Positions 33,306-42,534 of a stretch of DNA of 55,828 nt are shown piece by piece. Under the pieces are notes generated by a model, which saw nothing but the letters and a program-made list of their open reading frames with translations, was not told where the DNA came from and ran no database searches. Location: positions 1-55,828 of the forward strand of contig JAJDAN010000090.1 in the NCBI GenBank assembly GCA_029261855.1. Direction: 5' to 3'. How positions within the stretch are numbered: the first letter of the stretch is position 1; each line of letters opens with the position of its first letter. Made by a program: the position numbers and the translations under genes. This DNA is from Deltaproteobacteria bacterium. Its GTDB lineage: Bacteria > Myxococcota_A > UBA9160 > UBA4427.

Positions 33306-34475
33306 TTAGCTGCGCACCAGCTTCCGTCGGGCGATGTAACCACCCGCCAGGAGCATGAGGCCCGCGGCTGCGCCCTGAGCCAGCGGCGACAGAGCCGGCG
33401 TGCCGGCGATTGCCGGGCTCAGCTCCAGCGCGACCCAACCGCGGTTCGCGTTCGGACCGCTGACGGTTCGGGCGCTGACCGATCCCGAAACCATCTGGAT
33501 CGTGCCGCCGCCATTGGCGGTGCGCGAGTCCTTGCCCGAGAGCGTGAAGGTCTCCGTATCGCCGAGGGCGCCGTTGTTGGTGACCACGAGCTGACCGCTG
33601 GTCCAGGAACCGGCAATGCTGGTCGCCATGTTCGTCGCGGGAATCCCCGGGTTGAACGCGACGGGGACGGCGAGGTTCACCGTGCCCTTCGGCGTGGCGC
33701 CCAGGTTCATGATCGCGATGTTGTTGCCGAAGAACTTGGCACCGCGGGTGGTGACGGACACGCCGTTGGCGTTACCGATTGCCTGGGGCTGTCCGAGCTT
33801 CGTGACCGCGGCCAACAGACCGGCGATACAACCCGGATTCGTTCCGCCCGGGAGGGCGGTGTGAATGCAGGGTGCGGTGACCGCCGTGCCGTCGATGTCG
33901 AGGAACAGGGTGACCGGGCGGCTGGCGATCAGGCCCGAGGGCGAGCCCTCGAGGATGAGGCCCGGTGCGGGGCCGCCGAAGCGCTGACCCAGCACGTTGT
34001 TGTAGAACAGGCTGGCGCCGCCGGGCCCGACCACCGTCGTGCTCGGGCCACCGGGCTTGATGTCGAACTCAGCACCGCTGGCGGGCCAGACGAACTGCAG
34101 ATTCGTGGCGACGGCGTACAAGGTCGGGTTGGTATCGCGAACACCGACAGTGGTCAGATTTGCCGGATTCGACAGCGCACCAGCGGGAACGTGCAGACGC
34201 CGCTGATACGCAGCCTTGCCACTCGCGCTGACGAGGGGTCGCGCGATAGTTCCGTCGACGACCTGGCCGGGAAGGATCCCAACCAGGAGGGGCGGAAATT
34301 CGGTGGGATTCGTGGGCTGCTGTACAGCTGCCTGGATCGGCAGGGCGAGGCCGGTACCGATGTGGAACTGCGCTCCGCCTCCGATTAGCGAGAACTTCTC
34401 CGCCTGGGCCCCACCTGCCACGCTCAGTCCGAGCAGCAGGATGCCGGTGATCCACGCGACACGCTTCAACAACAT
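33306..34475 (-). CDS. Exported protein with C-terminal sorting-type signal
   Basis: This protein of about 389 residues has a signal peptide (ITGILLLGLSVAGGAQA) and a Gly/Asn/Thr-rich beta-type body. The C-terminus is tripartite: PALSPLAQG, hydrophobic AAAGLMLLAGGYI, then ARRKLVRS. This resembles IPTL-CTERM-like surface sorting tails rather than PEP-CTERM. Three consecutive ATGs (34481, 34478, 34475) follow a duplicated AAGGAG site. ATG 34475 has the best spacing (6 nt from the proximal copy). The function is unknown; a structural surface protein is likely. Confidence 0.7.
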   Translation of the reverse strand: MLLKRVAWITGILLLGLSVAGGAQAEKFSLIGGGAQFHIGTGLALPIQAAVQQPTNPTEFPPLLVGILPGQVVDGTIARPLVSASGKAAYQRRLHVPAGALSNPANLTTVGVRDTNPTLYAVATNLQFVWPASGAEFDIKPGGPSTTVVGPGGASLFYNNVLGQRFGGPAPGLILEGSPSGLIASRPVTLFLDIDGTAVTAPCIHTALPGGTNPGCIAGLLAAVTKLGQPQAIGNANGVSVTTRGAKFFGNNIAIMNLGATPKGTVNLAVPVAFNPGIPATNMATSIAGSWTSGQLVVTNNGALGDTETFTLSGKDSRTANGGGTIQMVSGSVSARTVSGPNANRGWVALELSPAIAGTPALSPLAQGAAAGLMLLAGGYIARRKLVRS

Positions 34476-34481
34476 CATCAT

Positions 34482-34501
34482 CTCCTTGTGGCTCCTTGTG
34501 G
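34482..34501 (-). promoter_or_regulatory. Duplicated Shine-Dalgarno sequence
   Basis: CCACAAGGAG occurs twice in tandem on the minus strand (34482-34491 and 34492-34501) directly before ATGATGATG. The proximal AAGGAG is 0, 3 and 6 nt from the three ATGs, so the third is favoured. Confidence 0.65.
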
Positions 34502-34751
34502 ACTCTCAAAATTGGTGCCCCCAGGGGGGATCGAGAGGGCACACGAAATCTGCAAGCAATCGAATTGCAATCTGCGTGCCTCCCTCGAGATACTTGTGAA
34601 ATAGGAGGAAAGTAAAGCGGAATCAGCCAGTTGGGAGAAATTGCCCACTACTCGCTGGAATCGCGGGAAGCTGGTTGTGGAACGGTTTTTCCACGGATGT
34701 GGAAGATGAATTCGCACTCTTGCCGGATCTGGTCGTACGTTCCCGGGGGCG
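34502..34751. other. A+T-richer intergenic region with small inverted repeats
   Basis: About 250 bp lies between the TPR lipoprotein stop and the sorting-tail protein leader, visibly more A+T-rich than its surroundings. It holds inverted repeats GTGCCC/GGGCAC (34515-34520 and 34537-34542), GCAAT/ATTGC (34556-34568) and GTGGAA/TTCCAC (34677-34694). The last may end the TPR transcript. No convincing -35/-10 pair and no coding sequence was seen. Confidence 0.5.
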
Positions 34752-37004
34752 TCACGGGATATGCGCCCGCTCTGCGGCGCGTGCCGCGAGCTCGTCTTCG
34801 CCTCGTCGGGAGTAAACCTCGCTCAGCAGCTCCAGGGCCGGCGGGCCCCCGCCCAGCTGCACGGCCCGCAGGGCGCGCTCGAGCGTTCGATCGGAGGCGA
34901 TGTCCCGCGCCAGGTCCACGCGGACCCAGGCGGCCGCGGCCTCCGGGTCGACGGGGTGCTCGACCAGCAACGCGTCGATTCGTTCGGCCGCGAGGTCGGC
35001 CCGCCCGCCCGCCACCAGCAGCAGCACGGCCTGGATCTTGGGCGCGGCATTGCGCGGGTCCGCCGCCGCCGCGCGATCCAGCAGCGAGACCGCCCGGCCG
35101 GCATCGCTCGAGACGGTCGCCCGGGCGAGGCCGGCAAGCGCCCAGGGGTCTGCCGGCGCGAGTTCGAGGGCGCTCTCGTAGGCGGCGGCGACCTCGGCGC
35201 TGGGCGCGCCCGAAAGCTCGAGGTCCAGTGCGCGGATGGCGCGCGCCGGGCCCGAGTCAGGCTGCTTCGCGAGAAAGCCTTCGATGGCTTCGCGCCGGGC
35301 CTCCATCTCACCCGCCCGATGGGCGTAGCGAACGAGGGCCTGCAGGGCGGGGAGGGAGTCGGGTGCACCGAGGTCCAGGGGTGCGGTCGCCAGCATCTCC
35401 GCCGCGAGCGCCGGGCCGCCGCGCTTGTCGAGGCCGGCGGCAGCCGCGGCGAGACCCTCGCCCATGCGCGTCGGATGGTCCTCCTCCAGGGCTTCCAGGA
35501 AGCCCGTGACCAGCGCGGGGTCCGCGATCCCGCCGGCGATGCGCAGTCCGGTCAGGAGCTCCTCCTCGTTGAGGGGGAGGCCGCTGTAGTTGTGCTGCAG
35601 CACCACCAGCGCGCCGGCCGGGTTGCCCAGGGCCGCCAGCAGCTTCGCGCCGCGCGCTCGTGCGTCGGCCGCGCCGGGTGAGATGCGGATCGAGCTGCGG
35701 TACTCCTCGATGGCGCGAGGAAAGTCGCCGAGGTCTTCGGCGGCGAGGGCCGCGTAGTAGCGGGCCCAGGGATTGTCCGGCCACAGCAACAGGGCCTGGT
35801 CGTACTCTGCGAGGGCGGCAGCCGGGTCCCGACGCTCCTGGGCGACGCGTCCCCGGATCAGGTGTGCGTGGGCCTCCACGCCCATTTCGTCCGCGACTTC
35901 GAGGGCCCGGTCGTATTGTTCCGCCAGCACGAGCGCGTCGGCGTACTCGAACAGGTTCTGGGGAGTCAGCAGCTCTGCCGCGCGAAGAAGCTCGGTGCTC
36001 TTCCCGAGGGCGTCCGCCGCGCCCGGGAAGTTCTTCCGGGCGAGGCGTAGCTTCGCGACGCTCATCCAGCCCGACGCCGCCAGAATGGGCTCGTCGCTCT
36101 CGGTCCTCTCGATCAGCATGGCTTCGGCCTCGTCCAGATGCCCGGCGGCGGCCAGCCGTTGGACGAGTGCCGCACGGAATGCGGGCGACTTGGGCGCTGC
36201 CTCGTGGGCGGCTCGCGCGATCTCGAGGGCGCGTGCGGAGTTTCCCTCGGCCTCGTGGAGCGCCATGTTGCTCTCGACGACATCCGGATCGCTGGGATGG
36301 GCCTCCAGGCAGCGCTGCAAGGTCTCCTTGGCGCGCTCGGCCTGCCCGGCTTCCTGCTCGAGGATTGCCGTCGTCACGCAGTGCCACGCGAGCTTGCGCG
36401 GGTCGGCATCTTCTTCGAGCAGCCGTCCGGCGTCCGCCAGCGCTTCCTCGGCCTCGTCGAGGCGCTCCAACGCGACGAGGCCCAGGATCAGGGCCTCGTA
36501 GGCGTCGATCTGCTTCGGGTCGAGCTCGAGCAGTCGCCGGGCGTCTGCGATGGCCTCCTCGGGTGCCTGCCGCGAGTGCGCGTAAGCATTCGCTCGGATC
36601 AGCAGCGTCTGCGTGTTCTCAGGCTCGCGTTCGAGGATGCCGTTGCAGATCTTGATGGCTTCCTTGAAATCGAGGCCGACGAGGGCCAGCAGTGCCAGCT
36701 GGTTGCCTGCGCGGCCATACCATTCCGGGTCCTCCATGGCCTTGCGCAGGGACCAACCGGCGATATGGGGAGTCGTCATCGCGAGGGCGCGGCCGTACAG
36801 GAAGTTCGTCTCCGCGTCTCCGGGATTTGCCGCGAGCAGGCCGCGCAGGGGCTCGATGGTGGCGGCGTACTCACCGTCCTTCTGCTGTTGGCGGAGCGCT
36901 TCGATGGACGCGGGAGCCTCGCCGCAACCGGCAAGTAGCGTCAGCAGCAACGTCGCGGAGATTGCGACTCGAAGCGGGGATCGGGTCGGATTTGCGGGTT
37001 TCAT
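34752..37004 (-). CDS. Large TPR-repeat lipoprotein
   Basis: This 750-residue protein has a signal peptide and lipobox (LLLTLLAGC), then tetratricopeptide repeats over almost its whole length (for example NPGDAETNFLYGRALA, PEEAIADARRLLELDPKQID, YDRALEVADEMG, WPDNPWARYYAALAAEDLGD). It is predicted to be an outer-membrane or periplasmic scaffold. TPR lipoproteins of this size occur near exosortase/PEP-CTERM loci (PrsT type), but that match is not certain and no exosortase is present. ATG 37004 is preceded by TATATT at 6 nt. It is divergent from the second sulfatase-fold gene. Confidence 0.82.
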   Translation of the reverse strand: MKPANPTRSPLRVAISATLLLTLLAGCGEAPASIEALRQQQKDGEYAATIEPLRGLLAANPGDAETNFLYGRALAMTTPHIAGWSLRKAMEDPEWYGRAGNQLALLALVGLDFKEAIKICNGILEREPENTQTLLIRANAYAHSRQAPEEAIADARRLLELDPKQIDAYEALILGLVALERLDEAEEALADAGRLLEEDADPRKLAWHCVTTAILEQEAGQAERAKETLQRCLEAHPSDPDVVESNMALHEAEGNSARALEIARAAHEAAPKSPAFRAALVQRLAAAGHLDEAEAMLIERTESDEPILAASGWMSVAKLRLARKNFPGAADALGKSTELLRAAELLTPQNLFEYADALVLAEQYDRALEVADEMGVEAHAHLIRGRVAQERRDPAAALAEYDQALLLWPDNPWARYYAALAAEDLGDFPRAIEEYRSSIRISPGAADARARGAKLLAALGNPAGALVVLQHNYSGLPLNEEELLTGLRIAGGIADPALVTGFLEALEEDHPTRMGEGLAAAAAGLDKRGGPALAAEMLATAPLDLGAPDSLPALQALVRYAHRAGEMEARREAIEGFLAKQPDSGPARAIRALDLELSGAPSAEVAAAYESALELAPADPWALAGLARATVSSDAGRAVSLLDRAAAADPRNAAPKIQAVLLLVAGGRADLAAERIDALLVEHPVDPEAAAAWVRVDLARDIASDRTLERALRAVQLGGGPPALELLSEVYSRRGEDELAARAAERAHIP

Positions 37005-37010
37005 CGGCCG

Positions 37011-37016
37011 AATATA
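37011..37016 (-). promoter_or_regulatory. Putative -10 hexamer (TATATT) of the TPR lipoprotein gene
   Basis: TATATT on the minus strand lies 6 nt before ATG 37004, with no Shine-Dalgarno sequence. It is one of the clearest leaderless-type promoters in the window. Confidence 0.5.
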
Positions 37017-37125
37017 TCGGATAGCGGTGGGATCGCGCGCGGCCGGAACCAGGAGGGTGCGCAACAGAAGGCCGGGTACCCGCAGCAAGCCGGAACTCGC
37101 GGTTCCGGCCGCTAGCCCGCTGCGC

Positions 37126-37131
37126 TAGATT
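37126..37131 (+). promoter_or_regulatory. Putative -10 hexamer (TAGATT)
   Basis: TAGATT lies 10 nt before ATG 37142 of the second sulfatase-fold gene, giving at most a few nucleotides of leader. Confidence 0.35.
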
Positions 37132-37141
37132 GCGCCCGCGA

Positions 37142-38551
37142 ATGACGAAGCTGATCGACATGCGTTGGCCCTGGCTGGTCGCGGCTGCGCTTCTCCTGCT
37201 GGTCTTCGTCTCGACCTTCTTCGAGGTCCGCTTCCCCGGTGACTGGGACACCCGGCCCGTAGGCACCGTCGAGGACATCACGGCGCTCGCCGAGCGCGGC
37301 GATCTCAACGTTCTCATGCTCACGATCGACACGCTTCGCGCGGAACGGCTCGGGGTCTACGGCTACGAGCGGGACACCAGTCCGCACCTCGACAGTCTCG
37401 CCGCCTCGGGCGTGCGTTTCGAGCGTCACCTCTCCCAGTCGTCCTGGACGAAGGCTTCCATGGCCTCGCTCTGGACCGGCTTCTACCCCTCGCGAACCGG
37501 GATCACGCGCTACGACGGCGTCCTCCCCGAGGACGCCCTGATGCCGGCAGAGGTGCTGCGGGATGCGGGGTTCCAGACGGTCGGGCTGTGGCGCAACGGC
37601 TGGGTGTCGCCGACCTTCGGCTTCGACCAGGGCTTCGATGTCTACCAGCGTCCGATCGGCACGACCCTGCCCGCGAACCTGCGTCGCGAGAACCCCACCC
37701 TGAGCGAGCGCGGCACCGACGAGAGCCTGGTCGAGGCGGGTCTCGAATTCCTGCGCGTGAGCGGCGACCGGCCCTGGTTCTTGTACATGCACATGATGGA
37801 CCTGCACGAGTACGTCTACGACGCGGATTCCGCGCTGTTCGGGTCGAAGAGCTCAGATCTCTACGACAACTCGATCCGCTGGACCGATGGCACCGTCGGC
37901 TTCCTCATGGAGAAGCTGGCGGAGATGGGGCAGCTGGATCGGACGCTGATCGCCATCGTCTCCGATCACGGCGAGGCGTTCCTCGAGCGCGGGATCGAGG
38001 GCCACGCGCGCCGGGTGTACCGGGAGACGACCGAGGTCCCCTTCCTGCTTCTCTTCCCCTTCCGGCTCGAGCCCGGCGTCGTCGTGAAGACGCGCAGCCA
38101 GAACGTCGACGTGTGGCCGACACTCTTCGAGCTGCTCGGCATCGAGACATCCGAGGGGAGCGATGGTCGTTCGCTGGTCCCGGACATCCTGGCCAGCGCC
38201 CGGGGCGAGGAGCCGGCGGCCGAGGATCGAATCGCGTTCGCCGCTCTGGATCAGAACTGGGCCAAGCGAGACGCGTCGGCGTTGCCGACCGTTGCCGTCG
38301 TCGACGGGCCACACCGCTATATCCGGGTGCAGAACGAGGGCGGAGACCTGCAGGAGCAGCTCTTCGACGCCACGGATGATGCCCGGGAGGTACGGGACTG
38401 GGCGGCCACGGACCCGGCAACCCTCGAGCGTCTCCGGGCGATCGCCGACGAGTACTATCAGCGAAAGCCCGACTGGGGCGAGTCTCCGACCCGCGAGATC
38501 GACGAGCTCGAACTCAATCTGCTGCGCGCGCTCGGCTACAAGATCGAGTAG
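37142..38551 (+). CDS. Membrane-anchored sulfatase-superfamily hydrolase
   Basis: This 469-residue protein has one N-terminal membrane anchor (WLVAAALLLLVFVSTFF) and a periplasmic alkaline-phosphatase-superfamily domain. Metal motifs are LTIDTLRAERLGVYGY and VSDHGEAFLERGIEGHARR. The nucleophile position is Thr103 (SWTKASMASLWTG) instead of Cys/Ser, as in the 3670-5919 protein, and the C-terminal LLRALGYKIE also resembles that protein's LRALGYIE. The two are paralogues with different N-termini (lipoprotein versus membrane anchor). A phosphodiesterase-like or phosphoglycerol-type activity is as likely as sulfatase. The start is ATG 37142; the in-frame TTG 12 nt earlier is less likely. Confidence 0.82.
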   Translation: MTKLIDMRWPWLVAAALLLLVFVSTFFEVRFPGDWDTRPVGTVEDITALAERGDLNVLMLTIDTLRAERLGVYGYERDTSPHLDSLAASGVRFERHLSQSSWTKASMASLWTGFYPSRTGITRYDGVLPEDALMPAEVLRDAGFQTVGLWRNGWVSPTFGFDQGFDVYQRPIGTTLPANLRRENPTLSERGTDESLVEAGLEFLRVSGDRPWFLYMHMMDLHEYVYDADSALFGSKSSDLYDNSIRWTDGTVGFLMEKLAEMGQLDRTLIAIVSDHGEAFLERGIEGHARRVYRETTEVPFLLLFPFRLEPGVVVKTRSQNVDVWPTLFELLGIETSEGSDGRSLVPDILASARGEEPAAEDRIAFAALDQNWAKRDASALPTVAVVDGPHRYIRVQNEGGDLQEQLFDATDDAREVRDWAATDPATLERLRAIADEYYQRKPDWGESPTREIDELELNLLRALGYKIE

Positions 38552-38581
38552 CGCCGGTTCTTTCTGCGACTCGCTGGGTCT

Positions 38582-41350
38582 CTAGAACGAGACCCGCAAG
38601 CTGCCGCCGTAGGTGCGGGGGTCGCCGACGAAGTAGATCGTCGTGCTGTTGAAGGTGCTGCCGTCGAAGGCGAAGTTCTTGTAGGCCTCGTCGGTCAGGT
38701 TGCGGACCCAGGCGGCGATTTCGATCTGGGTGGCCCCCGGCGGCGTCCAGGCGACGCGAAGGTTGTGGATCCAGAAGGGCTTCTGGGCGGTGGTGTTCTT
38801 GGGTAGGAACTGCTGGTTCGCGTTGTTCGGGATGCCGCGTCCTTCGGTGGCGTCGTAGTAGGTGGTGTCCGTCCACACGCCATCGTAGCGAGGAGTCAGA
38901 TTGCCGAAGCGGCCCAGGGGGAACGACTGCTCGGCTGTGATGCTGACCTTGAACTGCGGCGAGTTCAGGAGACGGTTGCCCGTATTGTTCAGCTCGCGGT
39001 TTACGACCGTCTGCCGGCCGGCGATGGTCGTGATGTCCTGCTGGAGCTGGACGAAGTCGACGAACTGGCTCTCGAGCCAACCGAAGCGGACGTTCACGAA
39101 GGCCCCGTCCCAGGGACGTCCCGAAACGTCGACCTCGGCGCCGTATACCTCGGCCTTGTTGGCGTTGAGGATCACGAATTCCGGCTGTCCACCGGCGAAC
39201 TGCTGGGCGGTGAAGAGCTGGTAGTTCTCGTACTTGTAGTAGAAGAGCGAGAAGTCGAGATTCAGGCGCCCTTCGAACCAGCTGCCCTTCAGGCCGGTCT
39301 CGAAAGAATCGAGAGTCTCGGGCTTCGCCGTCGACACGCCGGCGCTGATGGAGCTGGTGGCGTTGTAGGTGCCGGGCTTCCAGCCGCGGGTGTATTTCCA
39401 GAAGACGTGGGTGTCTTCGCGGAAGCGATAGGTGAGCCGGATGGTGCCGGTCGGCGCGGTCCACTCGTCGTTCAGCTTCTGGAAGATGAAGTCGGGACTG
39501 CCGCCGCGCGCGAGGCTGTAGTCGAGCTTCTTCTGCTCCCAGTTGTATCGGACGCCACCGAAGAGGGTGAAGTCTTCCCAGAAGTCGAAGGACAGGCTCG
39601 CGTAGCCGGCGGCGCTCCACAGGTCCTGGGTGTAGTCCCGCTCGCCGACGCCGAACGCCGAGAACGGACCGAGGTCGTTCACGACGTTGACGTTGAGCTG
39701 TTCCCGCATGAACCAGCCGCCTACGTCCCAGCGGATGTCGGCCTGCTCGCCGTAGGAACCCTCGAGGCGGACATCCTGGGTCACCTGCCAGCCGTCGTCG
39801 TCGGTGAAGATGTGGAAGAGGGTCTCTGGCGAGAAGTCGAGGTCCCACGCGATGTCCCGGTCGTAGCCGTCGCCGCCGGTGACCGTGGTGAGCTGCATGC
39901 CTCCCCAGGGAAGCGCGATCTCGCCCTTGAGGTATCCGCCGTAGGTGTCGTTGTGGGTCGGGCCGGTCAGGTTGAAGTCACCCACGTACGGCTTCGAGTC
40001 GAGGTTCCTGGCCAGCTCGTTCGCCAGCTGGATCTTGGCCTGGTTGTCGTCGGCACGCTTCAGGTCGCGATCGGGGTTGCTGTTGCAGGTGCCCGCCGGG
40101 GAACCGGGCACGCTCGCGTTGCAGGGGGCCAGCTCGATCAGCCGCGCCCGGATCTCCTGGGGCTGGTACCCGGTGGTGGCGATGCCCTGCTGACCGCCCA
40201 GCACGCCGTTGACCCGAGAGCTGCCGTCGTCTCCGGGAATCGGGGGCCGGTATCCGCAGTTGGTGATGTCGTCGTTCAGGCAGTAGAAGCCGTTGACGCC
40301 GATGGACTGTCCGAGGCGGGTCGTTTCGTCCCGGCGGGAGCCGTGGCCGGAGACCAGCCAGGTCATGTCGAGGGTCGGCTGCAGGAGGAAGGTGCCGCGC
40401 AGGGCCCAGATGTCGCGGTTGTTGACCTTCGGCTTGAGGCCTTCGGGGATCGTCGAGCGGTTCTGGGTCTGCGGGAGCCGCTCGACCGGCTCTCCGCAGA
40501 TCGACCAGGGCGGGTCGGTGTTCTTCACACCAAGGGCCACCTGCTGGTTGAAGGAGGGAACCTGGGCGCGATCCGCGAAGGGAATCGCATTGCCGCAGCG
40601 GTTCTTCATGGTGCCGTCGCGCTCGGACACGCGGAAGGCGAAGCGGGCGGCGAGGATGTCCTCCCACATGGGTGCCTCGACGGCACCCTCGTAGTCGCGA
40701 TAGTCGTAGTCGCCGATCTCGGAATAGAAGTAGCCGCCGTAGTCGCCCGAGGGCTTGCGGCTGTAGATCTTGATGGCACCCGCCGAAGCGTTGCGCGCGA
40801 GGCCCGTTCCCTGGGGCCCTCGCAGCACGTTGACGGTTTCGACGTCGAACAGCAGCGGCAGCTGGAGCGCGGGCGCGTTCCTCGCGACGTCGTCCTGGTA
40901 GATGGCGACTGCACCCGTCGAGTTGGAGTTGAAGTCGTTCAGGCCGACGCCGCGAATGAAGAAGGTGGGCGAGGTCGCACCAGAGGTCACGATTTCCAGG
41001 TTCGGCGTGAACGACGCCAGGTCGGCGAGGTTCTGGGCACCGAGCGCTGCCAGGTCCTCGGCGCCGAAGCCGGTCACCGAGTCCGCGGTCGCGAAGTCTT
41101 CCGCGGAGTCGGACTCGGCACCCCGGACGACGATCTCCTCGATGCCGCTCGGCGGCGGCTCGGATCCGCCGCTCGGCGGCGGCTCGGATCCACTGCTCGG
41201 CGGGGTGTCCGCGTCCTGGGCAATGGCCGCAGGCCCGGCGGCGACTGCCGCGAAGAGCACCAGCAGCCAGAGGCCGGTGCCGAACGCCCGAAGTCCCACC
41301 TGGAGGGGGCCGAGGTCGAAGGCCTGTGAATAGAGGAACCGTCCTGTCAT
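38582..41350 (-). CDS. TonB-dependent outer-membrane receptor
   Basis: This 922-residue protein has a signal peptide ending in AAIAQ and a Ser/Pro/Glu repeat linker. A TonB box-like IEEIVVRG leads into a plug domain (FFIRGVGLNDFNSNSTGAVAIY, ETVNVLRGPQGTGLARNASA). A 22-strand-type barrel ends in GGSLRVSF with terminal Phe. The FTPNLEIVTSG and RGPQGTGLARNASAGAI patterns are those of receptors for organic substrates in heterotrophs rather than of a specific siderophore class. The ligand is unknown. ATG 41350 has GAAGGA upstream; the frame is open to 41413. It presumably depends on the TonB operon at 44-49 kb. Confidence 0.92.
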   Translation of the reverse strand: MTGRFLYSQAFDLGPLQVGLRAFGTGLWLLVLFAAVAAGPAAIAQDADTPPSSGSEPPPSGGSEPPPSGIEEIVVRGAESDSAEDFATADSVTGFGAEDLAALGAQNLADLASFTPNLEIVTSGATSPTFFIRGVGLNDFNSNSTGAVAIYQDDVARNAPALQLPLLFDVETVNVLRGPQGTGLARNASAGAIKIYSRKPSGDYGGYFYSEIGDYDYRDYEGAVEAPMWEDILAARFAFRVSERDGTMKNRCGNAIPFADRAQVPSFNQQVALGVKNTDPPWSICGEPVERLPQTQNRSTIPEGLKPKVNNRDIWALRGTFLLQPTLDMTWLVSGHGSRRDETTRLGQSIGVNGFYCLNDDITNCGYRPPIPGDDGSSRVNGVLGGQQGIATTGYQPQEIRARLIELAPCNASVPGSPAGTCNSNPDRDLKRADDNQAKIQLANELARNLDSKPYVGDFNLTGPTHNDTYGGYLKGEIALPWGGMQLTTVTGGDGYDRDIAWDLDFSPETLFHIFTDDDGWQVTQDVRLEGSYGEQADIRWDVGGWFMREQLNVNVVNDLGPFSAFGVGERDYTQDLWSAAGYASLSFDFWEDFTLFGGVRYNWEQKKLDYSLARGGSPDFIFQKLNDEWTAPTGTIRLTYRFREDTHVFWKYTRGWKPGTYNATSSISAGVSTAKPETLDSFETGLKGSWFEGRLNLDFSLFYYKYENYQLFTAQQFAGGQPEFVILNANKAEVYGAEVDVSGRPWDGAFVNVRFGWLESQFVDFVQLQQDITTIAGRQTVVNRELNNTGNRLLNSPQFKVSITAEQSFPLGRFGNLTPRYDGVWTDTTYYDATEGRGIPNNANQQFLPKNTTAQKPFWIHNLRVAWTPPGATQIEIAAWVRNLTDEAYKNFAFDGSTFNSTTIYFVGDPRTYGGSLRVSF
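41149..41200. repeat. 21-bp in-frame repeat in TonB receptor linker
   Basis: CTCGGCGGCGGCTCGGATCC-type units repeat with a 21-bp period and encode SGSEPPP/SGGSEPPP on the minus strand, between the signal peptide and the TonB box. Extra copies would lengthen the periplasmic linker without a frameshift. Confidence 0.8.
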
Positions 41351-41451
41351 CGCGTCCTTCTGAATCTTCGACCGGATGCTCGAATGCAACCGTGGGCAAT
41401 CGTTCTTCGGCATGGCATTCGGAGCCTCGAAGTATGTAACACTATGAGGCC

Positions 41452-42456
41452 ATGAGCAGAAGGGCCAACGCTTTTGTGAGGGCTGCCGTCGCGGCGGCGG
41501 TGTGCGCGCTGCTGTCTGCGGGCGGCCTGAGCCATGCTGCAGAGGGAGAGTCCTATCCCGGCGAGGATCGCTGGATCCCCTCCTTCGCCATCGTCAGCGG
41601 CGTTACGGCGCAGAAGCAGAAGGGGAAGGTCGAGTCCTTCATCATCGAGAGTTCGAACCCCGTCCTCACGAACATGGAGCCGACGGCCTCGGGAGACACG
41701 CTCGTCGTCTCGCCCTTCGTAGGCGGCAATCTCGAAATCATGACACCCACCTGGCATGTTCCGGGACGACCGCGCTTCTTCCTGAGCGGTGAGGTGCTGC
41801 CTACGTTTGCGACGGAGCGCGACCTGGCCACCCAGGGCCAGCCCGGCTGTATTCGCGGTCCCGCACCGGGCCTGCCCTGCGCGCGGGACGAGGACGGCAC
41901 GCGCCGAAATCCGTTCACGCAGGACCTGGCGAACGGTCGCGGGTCCGTCACGAGTGCCCAGATCGAGCGCTGGGTGTTCGGTGCGACGATCGGTGCCGCG
42001 TTTCCGTTCGAGTTCAACGAGCGCAAGCTGCTCCTCAAGCCGTCGTTCGGTTGGATCAACTACAAGGTTCGGGCCAGCGGGCTCGTCGTCGGTGTCCGGT
42101 GCAACCCGACCAGCGCCTGTACCGACTACACGCCGGTCCTGGGTCAGCCGCCTCGCCCCGGCTTCTTTCGCGAGATGCGGCTCTCTCAGGACGAGCGCCA
42201 GCGCTTCAACGGCATCGGCCCGGGTCTCGACCTCGAGATGCAGGCCGCGCGCTATGGCCCGATCGGCGCATCACTCGTGATTGGCGCGCGGGCGTACTAC
42301 ATCGTCGACGACGAGGTGATGCGCTTCAGCAAGCAACAGGCCTACAGCGACCAGGCCGGCGATGCCCTCACGAACGCCAACTGGCGCGTGAAGGTCGACG
42401 ACTGGATGTACCGCGGGCATGTCGGGATTCGCTTCAGCTGGCTCGGAGAGGACTGA
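41452..42456 (+). CDS. Predicted outer-membrane beta-barrel protein, unknown function
   Basis: This 334-residue protein has a signal peptide (AAVAAAVCALLSAGGLSHA). Aromatic-flanked alternating strands follow (TWHVPGRPRFFLSGEVLPTF, IGASLVIGARAYYIV, YRGHVGIRFSWLGED), suggesting an outer-membrane barrel. Two Cys pairs (GCIRGPAPGLPC, VRCNPTSAC) probably form disulfides in extracellular loops. I do not recognise the family. It is divergent from the TonB receptor with a 101-bp gap, which could mean a shared control region. Confidence 0.65.
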   Translation: MSRRANAFVRAAVAAAVCALLSAGGLSHAAEGESYPGEDRWIPSFAIVSGVTAQKQKGKVESFIIESSNPVLTNMEPTASGDTLVVSPFVGGNLEIMTPTWHVPGRPRFFLSGEVLPTFATERDLATQGQPGCIRGPAPGLPCARDEDGTRRNPFTQDLANGRGSVTSAQIERWVFGATIGAAFPFEFNERKLLLKPSFGWINYKVRASGLVVGVRCNPTSACTDYTPVLGQPPRPGFFREMRLSQDERQRFNGIGPGLDLEMQAARYGPIGASLVIGARAYYIVDDEVMRFSKQQAYSDQAGDALTNANWRVKVDDWMYRGHVGIRFSWLGED

Positions 42457-42534
42457 TCCTCGGGTCCGGCTCCTAGCTGCGGTCTGCCGGCCTTGCGTCG
42501 TCGCCTGTTCCCCAAGACTGCGTCCTGGGTCAGC

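Noticed and set aside
39407-41329. 640-codon open frame antisense to the TonB receptor
   Set aside because: The receptor frame has signal peptide, TonB box, plug and terminal Phe. The antisense product has none of these kinds of signals.
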